Origin: Diphasiastrum complanatum
Taxonomy: Eukaryota; Streptophyta; Lycopodiopsida; Lycopodiales; Lycopodiaceae
Length of the DNA: 64,000 bases
NCBI GenBank assembly: GCA_029204225.1
Contig: CM055111.1
Location: forward strand, 330,453-394,452
Direction: 5' to 3'
Notes under the pieces: generated by a model
Database searches by the model: none
What the model saw: only the letters and a program-made list of their open reading frames with translations
What the model was told of the DNA's origin: nothing
Shown here: positions 56,537 through 64,000 of the stretch, one piece after another
Numbering within the stretch: position 1 is the stretch's first letter
Layout of the letters: each line of letters starts with the position of its first letter
Program-made: the position numbers and the translations under genes

Positions 56537-58314
56537 TGCAGGCATGTTGCAGTCTGCTAGCTTGACATAGGCTTGTGTGGCAAGCCAACTAAGCTATGCC
56601 ACGTAGGTCTGCCATGCAGGCTTGAGTGGAACGAGAGAGAGAGAGTTACACAGTTTCACATAGTACCTCTTGACAAAGCAAGACTAAATCCTTTGAAGCC
56701 TTTATTCATAATCCAACAAGGTAAAGTAAAGCTAAAAAGTAAAATACAGTACTGAAAAGCACCATAAAGCATAGCACTTTCAAAATGTCCAGCTGATACC
56801 TACCACCATCCCACAACACAAAACTGCACGAGTTAGTACAGTGGGGAAGGCAGGTGTCATAGCTGAGCGTTAGTTGTTATCCATGTCCAAAAGAAGCTAT
56901 ACCACTTAACAACATAAATAGCATTTAAAATCATAGTCCAGTCTTCCCAAACAATAGAATAGCCCTAAAATTACCGTATCAGCGCTTGTGCCATGCCGAT
57001 TAGTTTATGGGCATTGGTCCATATCAGTTTATATTGTTTTGAGCAAAAGTATGAATAGTTTTTAACCGTAAATATTTTAACTAGCTAAAAGATATGGTGT
57101 GGACACGTGTGCTGGTGTTAGGGCAAATCCATGCCATTTTAACCCATGTGACTGTTGTTTCGAGAAACTAGTCACGCTTTGCTGTCCATACTCTGAGCAT
57201 ATCCATGCTTTCCAATCGTATCTCACCATAAATCTGATATGACATCTGAATGGGTATTTTTTACTATAGCCATGATTGACTAGTGTTGTTCTGAGTAAAC
57301 TTTCGTTTATCATAACTACACCTTCAACTCATGGTACTTAGGACATCATTATGGATATGTTATATATTATCGATGAGGTCTTTGTGGTTTTTACAAGGTA
57401 TCAGGGCAGATCCGTGCCATTCTAATCCTTTAGTGAGAACCGTGTATCTTACGCATATCCATGCTGTTTAAGATTATTTATTGAAAACCTTGCCAATGGA
57501 CAACTTATAAGTCATCATTATCGGAGTGTTAAACTGGTTGTGAAACGGTAGACGATAGAAAGTACGAAAAGAGGTATTTAAGTATACAAAGTCTTTACTA
57601 GTCATAGAGAGTTGATTATGTTTGTAGAACGAGAGCATCATTCCCTTGATAATAGAAACATAAGTAATTTATGCACAACTTGAATTTTGTTGCGAGAACC
57701 ATACTTGGATGATCGTAATCGTGTTTTCTTGTGAGGATGCTATACTAATCCTTCGAGTGCTTTTGTTTTCTTTAGAATCAAATCATTTGATAACGTGATT
57801 GTCAAATAAGGTCTATGCATCCTTATTTAGAAGCAGAAATCAAAGTATCGAAACAGCCTCAATCCAAATGCTATATCAAGTTGGAGCAAGAGATATATGT
57901 ATATCCATGTGCAAAAGCTTATTGATATACGGTTCAAAACCGAACCTAACTGAAAAAGAAGGCCGTAGTAACAATTGATGCTACAAGGTGTAAATGTTTT
58001 CTCCGTTAGTGATCGAAAGCTAGTATCTACTTCGTAGTAGTAACTAGTAGAAAGTATGAGAGTAGCCTGACAGATACCCATCCATCGCTGGAAAACAATG
58101 CTTATTATGTGTTATTGCTAGCAAAAAGCATCATTCAAACATATATATGAAATGGTGAGCTGATCATAAACAACACTTATTGCAAAACCTACGCATGCTC
58201 CATCGCTGCTTATGTAGCATGAAAATATGCTTTGAAACTATATGACAAGTATGAGGCGTAGCCAACGCTGGCTAGCGGACTTCATTATCAAAAAAGAGTG
58301 TGGAAATATAGCAC
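56533..58314. other. unassigned, with one diverged direct repeat
   Basis: No coding domain. Two blocks, about 57115-57210 and 57400-57475, share GGGCA(A/G)ATCC(A/G)TGCCATT(T/C)TAA and GCATATCCATGCT, spaced about 285 bases. Confidence 0.4.
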
Positions 58315-58585
58315 AAGTCCATCGCTGGTCCATCGCTGGACAGCGGACTATTTTTCACATAATATGAGCCAAAATTTTGAGCATGATCCATCGCTGGACA
58401 GCGGACTACTTTTCATATAAAATGAGCCAAAATTTTGAGCATGATCCATCGCTGGACAGCGGACTACTTTCATATAAAATGAGCCAAAATTTTGAGCATG
58501 ATCCATTGCTGGACAGCGGATTAGTTTTCACGTAATATTAGCCAATATTTGGAACATGATCCATCGCTGGACAGCGGATCATCAA
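58315..58585. repeat. 59-bp minisatellite with a hairpin in every unit
   Basis: Five copies of CCATCGCTGGACAGCGGA (the fourth reads CCATTGC) begin near 58327, 58387, 58446, 58503 and 58560, separated by an AT-rich arm with GAGCCAAAATTTTGAGCATG. Each unit contains CGCTG-GA-CAGCG, a perfect inverted repeat. The last two units are more diverged. Related single words lie upstream at 58081, 58200 and 58265 (CGCTGGCTAGCG). Confidence 0.92.
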
Positions 58586-58789
58586 CACAACTTTGATAAA
58601 AAGATGCTATGATCCTTCTTGTGTAGTGAAGATACTTCCTACTCACAACAAAGAAAGTTTACATAACTTGAAGAGATGAATGAATCAATAAGAAATGAAA
58701 CAAGCTACATACCGTATAGTAGAAACTGATGAACCCGAGCTTGATAGGGCGCACTTCCTGCAATGAGCAGATTGCTGAACTCTCTTCAC

Positions 58790-59605
58790 TGTTAGAAATA
58801 AATGACTATGCTAAAGTTAATCCATAGGTTACTTTGACCCAAAAGGTCGAGATATGTGTAACCATGGGTATTTAGTTATTTAGGCCATCTTAAGTTTGTC
58901 TTAAGTTCAATTGGACCCAATTTTGGTCATGTACTGACTCGTGGGTCCTTAGGGGTCTAATTTTGTTTAGGGGCCCTATCTTGACTTTTGGGGGTGCCCT
59001 ACATTTAGTAAGTGGTTAACCTTAGGGTTTGGTGGCATTTGGCCACATCCAGGTAGAGTACTTAGATGCTCATTGTGTATTCCATTTTTTACAGTTTGGC
59101 TAAGTATTGCTCTCCATTGCTTGTGTTAAGAATCAGATTTGATCTGATATATTTTTATTGTAAGCTCGAAATGCAGTATTGTAATTAACTCTACATATCT
59201 TCAGTTAATTAGGATTTATAGTTTTTGGTTGTTGTCGGGACGTGACCCACTATTGTCATATCAGTCGGGCACTGATCCTGTAGACGACTACTTGGGTTAG
59301 CTGGGTAGCCACACGTAGGAAAAGTTAGCCTGTACAGAGTTATACATAGTGTATGCTATACTCGAGGGCATGTCTCGAGTTTGTCGGTCGAATTTGGCCA
59401 TATTAGGCCCGACCTTAGTTTGGCAGGTGGTAGGCCAATATTAGGACACCTGTCCTTTCATGCAGTTGGGGCTTTGGTATATGTACAGTGTTCTCTTTGT
59501 AATACAAAGCTTTTGCTGTGCTATCTTTGAGAGCTTGTGAGGAGTGTCTATGGTGATTGATTATGTGATCTGCATACTGCACTAGATCCTAACAGGATTT
59601 TAACA
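58790..59605 (+). repeat. 5' LTR of the LARD element (816 bp)
   Basis: It starts TGTTAGAAATAAATG and ends GGATTTTAACA before the primer site. Only 59395-59605 can be checked against the 3' copy, so the start is inferred from TGTTA. Confidence 0.75.
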
Positions 59606-59617
59606 TGGTATCAGAGC
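59606..59617 (+). other. primer-binding site, initiator-Met tRNA
   Basis: TGGTATCAGAGC joins the LTR with no spacer. Confidence 0.95.
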
Positions 59618-62600
59618 TGCAGGGTGTTGCAGGTATGCACGATCCAATGGAGCTATGGGATAGTGTCTGTCACCAGGAGAAATAGCACTCGGAGCGTCTC
59701 AGGAGAGAGGACTCCATACGGGGTATCGGCAGTCTGGATGGCATGAGACAGCAAAGTTCCTTCGATCGGAGCTTCGGGGAAAATCAGAACGATCGTAGGT
59801 GGATTCCGGGGAGAATTCACAGAAAAACTTGCAGTTTCGGTGATTTCGGGGAAATCATCGATGATGGCTAAGTAATTGACTGTGTAGGCACACAGTTGAG
59901 GATTTGCAAGAGAGCTGTAAAGAACAGTGTTACACAGCCAGGGCAGTTTACAGGGTGTAATTGGGTGGAAATCGGTGGAAATTTCAGAAATTTCCGGTTT
60001 CGTGGGGTGTTGATGGTTTGGTGAGAAAATCAGCCTATTTGGAGTCAATACTGCACCAATTTCAGAGCCATAAATTGCCTCAGAGAGCCTGAGGTAGGGC
60101 GACCTCAACCAGGCAGGTAGTTGCAAGTGGAACCTCAGAGTGACGTGGAGCAAAACCTCTGAAGCTATGGAAGTTTCCTCAACTAGGGTTTACAGTCAAG
60201 AAACCTCTTATTTCTGTCTGTTGGAGGTGTTTTCTGATGCTGTAAAATTATGAGGATGGGCGCTGGAGTAGGGCGGCCCTGTGTGCAGCCAACCGTGGAG
60301 GGCCGTGGAGCCAGTAAGGAGCTGGAGCAGATCCATCGGGCAGCCAAAACCCTCTAAAAGCCATAGCTATGAAGCTTTGAAGCAAGAAGCAAAGAGGAGA
60401 GAGAGAGGCGTGGAGTCGTGATGGTTGCGCGCAGCCAAGCTGAAGGTCAACATAGTGCTTGCAAGGTGCTGGCGTGCGGAGGAGAGAGTATCGATGCCCA
60501 AACATGCTGAGGGTCGTCGGATCAACTCCAAATTCGATCAACGGTCTAGATCGAGAGAAACTTAAACTGCTGGATCTGGATGAACCATTTTATTGGTTTG
60601 AAGAGGACCTGAAGGCCCATGAAGTGCAAAAGGCACTTAGTTTTCATTAAAAATTTTCAGTTTGAAATACTGAAAAGGACCCGACTTTTAAAGTCACTAT
60701 TCTTCATTAAAAAAACTTCATTCCAAAGTTTCAGCTCAAAATGCAAGCTATTTCTTTGGAAGGGACTATCCTTGGCTAGAAGGCTCCTATTTTGGATATC
60801 CTTGGGCCAAAATGACCCCTGAAACAGGCTGCTCAGAGCCAGCGGACAGAGCAACGTCACAAAGCAGGGAGAAAGGCGTTTCGGAGAGTTTTCATCACCA
60901 TTCTATCGAGCAGAGTGCGGGTGACCTAGTGATGGGCTACATTCGCCATTTGGGTACCATAGGGCCAAATTCGGGGCCATTTTTGGCTGGTGAAACCTGC
61001 TACAGGGCGGTACAATGAGGCATTATCACTTTTGAATCATTATTACTTACTCCTGACAGGGTAACAGGGTGTTTGGAAGTGGTAAATGCAGTATGGGAGA
61101 GGAATTATGTGGAGAAAGCTAGTATTGGCGACAGAAGTGCAGTTTGGCGGCATGACTACTCACCATTGGTGACAATTTTGAGAGGGCAAGCAATCACAGG
61201 TGAGAGGTAGGCATGGTCTGCCGGTTACAGGTGAAAAATTCTTGTGATCAGGTTTAACTCTTGGGGTTCGAACCAACCAACGTCAAGTCGCGTTTTGGAG
61301 GAACGCTCTCACAGGTATGATCGGCAGTGGCATTGTCGAGTCAGGTGATAGCTGCATTGACAAACGCATTTGTAGCTTGGAAATTTCTCATTTGGAGGAA
61401 AATATGGGCTAGCTTGGAGGTACACACATCTTGGCGGTCACGGGTGATGGAAGTGCGAGGTGGTGCCAGTTGAAAGCATTGGGCAGGATAGCGGACTTGC
61501 ATTGGACGAGCTGTGTGGGACACGCAGAGGATGAAGAACGGGTCAATAATCACACTTTGGATGCTCTTGGCGAGTGGTGAGTGTGATGATTTTGCGGTTT
61601 TGCAGTCGGTAAGTCAATTTTGATCAAGTCATTGTAGCTGTGGAGCAGTGTATCAGGTTTGTCATCGAAGAGATATACTTCAACTGCCTATCCTGGGTAA
61701 GTCCAGTCAATTTGCCATATCAGTATTGCATCTGGGATGCAGATTCCAGTGATAGCAGGGTGCAGATCGTTTGGTTTGGGCCATGGAAGATCTCACAGGT
61801 TCACTTGGAGGGATATTGGCATGCACAGTCATGTGAGGGACTTGATGGTAGCTTTGGAGTTCACATCTCAGTGTATTCTCAGGGAGTGGTTTGGAACCAT
61901 TCACAGGAGCAGCTTAGAGCTAGCTTGGAGGAATACAGGTGGGCACTACAGGGTAGATGCTCAGATCTTTGTGATCTGGGATGGCATTGGGATACCTGGT
62001 AGGGATAGCACTACAGGATGACATGGGATGATCATCAGGGGGCAGCTATTTCATATTGGACTTGAGTCATTGGCATGGACAGGACTTACAGGAGGATTTG
62101 TGATGGAATCAGGAAGCTGCAAACGCAAATGGACAAAGCGTGAAGCTTTGAGAGCCAGCTCTAGGTTGGAGAGCTGATGGAGATCGCACGGGGTGTGATC
62201 AAAGGGCAAACACTATGATGGGTGTTTTGCTAGCGATCTACTAGAGGGCACACTGATGGTGTGCTCATTTGGGAGTACAGGTTGGCATTACAGCAGGGGG
62301 CCAGTTTTGGACATTGGCATCGATGGGGAGGCATCTACCATCACGGGCGTGGATAGGCTATCTATAGCTTTCATGTAGTTGGCTGTATTTGCAGGAGTCT
62401 AGGCTTGGCACAGGTGTTGGAATTTCCATGGTGCAGATTCTCAGGTGGTGAGATAATGGGGAAGCCTAGAGGAAGTCACTCAGAGCCATATACCTCAATG
62501 CACATAGCCAGGGAGAGCGAGCAGATGCTAGGAGCCAGGTGGAGCAGGTGATGCTTTGGAGATCGGCTTGTCTAGCAGGATGGTGATTAGGATCGGAGAC

Positions 62601-63350
62601 ATCAGGTGAGCATAGTATGTGGATGACGAGTCCATTGGGGTGGCACTTAGGGAGATGCTACAATTGCTCAGGTATGATATGTCATTTGATGTATGGACGA
62701 TGTTCTTCAGCTGGTACATTATGTGGTGACCTAGGGACGGGTCATGCCTACTTGGAGGTCGGTGGCATGGAGTGTACCTGTGGTGGTACATATCCTGAGG
62801 GCATGGAGAGCATTACGGGGTGATGTGGATCCAGCATGCCCATGGTTGTGAGCCAGCAGGGATGGAGATGGTTGCTCAAGGAGTGACAGCTGATACTTTG
62901 GCGAGTGATCAGGTGAGCTGCATGGTCATATGCACAGTGGTCTCCAGGTTGGCGTCACATGTTGTGTCTATCCATCATTATTTGGTAAGCAGGATGCAGC
63001 TTTTGGTTAGATCCAGTTAGAGTCTAGTTGCACTACAGGTGGACAGATTCTTGGGGAGCTATCAGCGGGTAATGGATACTTGGTGATCAGATGGTACAGG
63101 GTATAGGGTTCTGGAGCTATCCTACCTGATATGCTATGGATCGTGGGTGAGTTATTCATCACGATAGTGGATCTAGTTTTCGGCTTGGACGCTATGATGG
63201 ATGTTGTGGGGAGATAGGCTCCTTGGTGGGAGGCCTATATACTGGTCAAATCAGAGTTGGAAACTTCAAGCATGGAAAGTTGGACCTACATGGGATGTAG
63301 GACAGGCAGATCATCATCAGTATCTCTGGGAGATAGGCGAACTACTCAGA
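59618..63350 (+). other. internal non-coding region of the LARD element
   Basis: No gag, protease, integrase, RT or RNase H motif was found in any frame. The first 1.4 kb resembles a retrotransposon leader, including the hairpin AAGTGC...GCACTT at 60623-60639 shared with Cop1b. From 61020 on the + strand is unusually G-rich, with recurring words such as TTGGCAT, CTTGGAGG and CACAGG. Confidence 0.7.
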
Positions 63351-63561
63351 TGGCCATATCAGGCCCGACCTTAGTTTGGCAGGTGGTAGGCCAATTTTAG
63401 GACACCTGTCCTTTCATGCAGTTGGGGCTTTGGTATATGTACAGTGTTCTGTTTGTAATACAAAGCTTTTGCTGTGCCATCTTTGAGAGCTTGTGAGGAG
63501 TGTCTATGGTGATTGATTATGTGATCTGCATACTGCACTAGATCCTAACAGGATTTTAACA
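63351..63561 (+). repeat. 3' LTR of the LARD element, last 211 bp only
   Basis: It matches 59395-59605 at about 98 percent by eye and begins within TGGCCATATCAGG. The preceding 600 bases of LTR are missing, and no polypurine tract is seen. Confidence 0.9.
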
Positions 63562-64000
63562 TCTTCTTGCTGTTTTCTCTCTCTCTCTCTCTTAGAGTTG
63601 GGCGCCCAGCCTCTTCTCTCTTGTTTTCTGCGGAGATTGATTGATAACTAGATCTTGGTGACTTGACTCTTGCTTTCCTACATGGTTTCAGAGCTACCGG
63701 ATTTGCAACAAGCTTGAATGTTGGCACCCTACTAGAAGAGGAGCTTCTTTGCTTTTTGTTGTGAAATTTCAGCATCAAGTGGAGTTTGGATCAGCTTTTT
63801 TGTCTCTTTTCAGGTTGAAGGAGGGCGGCCATCAGAGATCTTGGAGGAGCAATTTTTGGCACCCAAAAATCAGAATCTCAAATCTGATTTTTATGCAACC
63901 AGTTTTCAGCAAGTTTTGTTTGGAGGAGGGCGCCCAAAAATCTGCTACTGATTTTTGGTTGTGGTGTCTCCTTATCTTGCTGTTTTTGTTTTCAGGTTTG
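63562..64000 (+). mobile_element. LTR end, primer site and leader of another LTR element
   Basis: TGGTTTCAGAGC at 63683-63694 differs from the initiator-Met site at one base and follows TTTCCTACA, a good LTR end. The leader to the window edge has no coding start yet. A TC tract and GGGCGCCC palindromes lie at 63580-63607 and 63928-63938. The element continues outside the window. Confidence 0.6.

Larger units (their letters stand above)
58790..63561 (+). mobile_element. non-coding LTR retrotransposon (LARD type)
   Basis: 5' LTR 58790-59605, primer site 59606-59617, an internal region of about 3.7 kb without gag or pol, and a 3' LTR truncated to its last 211 bases (63351-63561). The two LTR ends differ at about four of 211 bases, so insertion was recent. 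It must have been copied by enzymes of another element. TCTTC lies immediately after the right end and at 58783-58787, two bases outside the left TG, so a target duplication is possible but not clean. Confidence 0.85.

Noticed and set aside
56115-56588. 157-residue minus-strand frame
   Set aside because: Mostly Ser-Leu and Thr-His repeats from GA and GT microsatellites.
58315-58585. CRISPR-like array
   Set aside because: Repeated GC words are separated by an arm that is itself repeated, so this is a tandem minisatellite.
59653-60153. 166-residue minus-strand frame, the longest in the LARD element
   Set aside because: Antisense to the leader, no domain, and the interior has no other coding.
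61640-62002. 120-residue frame in the LARD interior
   Set aside because: No similarity to gag or pol motifs; overlapping frames of similar length are open, as expected for G-rich DNA.

Overview
The window is nuclear DNA of a land plant with a large, repeat-filled genome. It is AT-rich and dominated by Ty1/copia and Ty3/gypsy LTR retrotransposons whose primer-binding sites match the 3' end of plant initiator-Met tRNA (TGGTATCAGAGC). Two host genes with plant-type splice sites, G-boxes and E2F sites lie in a short retrotransposon-poor interval. No rRNA, tRNA, CRISPR or bacterial operon was seen. A fern or other seed-free plant is plausible from the look of the elements and genes, but the species cannot be fixed from sequence alone.

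Layout. 1-5152: the 3' part of a copia element (Cop1a, +) and, facing it, the LTR, primer site and leader of a second member of the same family (Cop1c, -). Between them is unassigned DNA holding a short A-tailed retrocopy. 5800-10480: a decayed gypsy element (-). 10560-12300: a copia pol fragment (-). 12976-32834: one copia element (Cop1b, +) split by later insertions. Its leader was hit by CopB (14454-23170, -, duplication GGTCA), whose gag was hit by CopC (16673-21597, -, duplication ATATC), whose reverse transcriptase was hit by a 1077-bp LTR-like insert (18628-19704, duplication TTGGT). The Cop1b protease was separately hit by CopA (23999-29618, +), followed by a deletion.

34460-44960 is the host-gene island. 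An intronless gene (34816-35643, +) codes for a 275-residue basic protein of a conserved plant family without known function, with two E2F-type sites upstream. A four-exon gene (44694-41104, -) codes for a predicted 361-residue EF-hand-like calcium-binding protein with three G-boxes upstream. Old gypsy and copia scraps lie between them.

46700-51300 holds worn copia gag, reverse transcriptase and RNase H pieces plus a 69-bp minisatellite. 52400-56550 holds a polypurine tract, exon-like segments of an unidentified gene, a CpG-dense block, telomere-like words, a hAT-like transposase fragment and a long GA microsatellite. 58315-58585 is a 59-bp minisatellite with a hairpin in each unit. 58790-63561 is a non-coding LTR element (LARD type) with young LTRs; it shares a leader hairpin with Cop1b. 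A further LTR element enters at the right edge.

Nearly all transposon genes here are broken by stops, frameshifts, deletions or loss of catalytic residues. The two host genes look functional. Nothing resembles a new multi-gene system. The most informative structures are the datable insertion nest, the shared leader hairpin, the antisense RNase H capture inside an LTR and the hairpin minisatellite.
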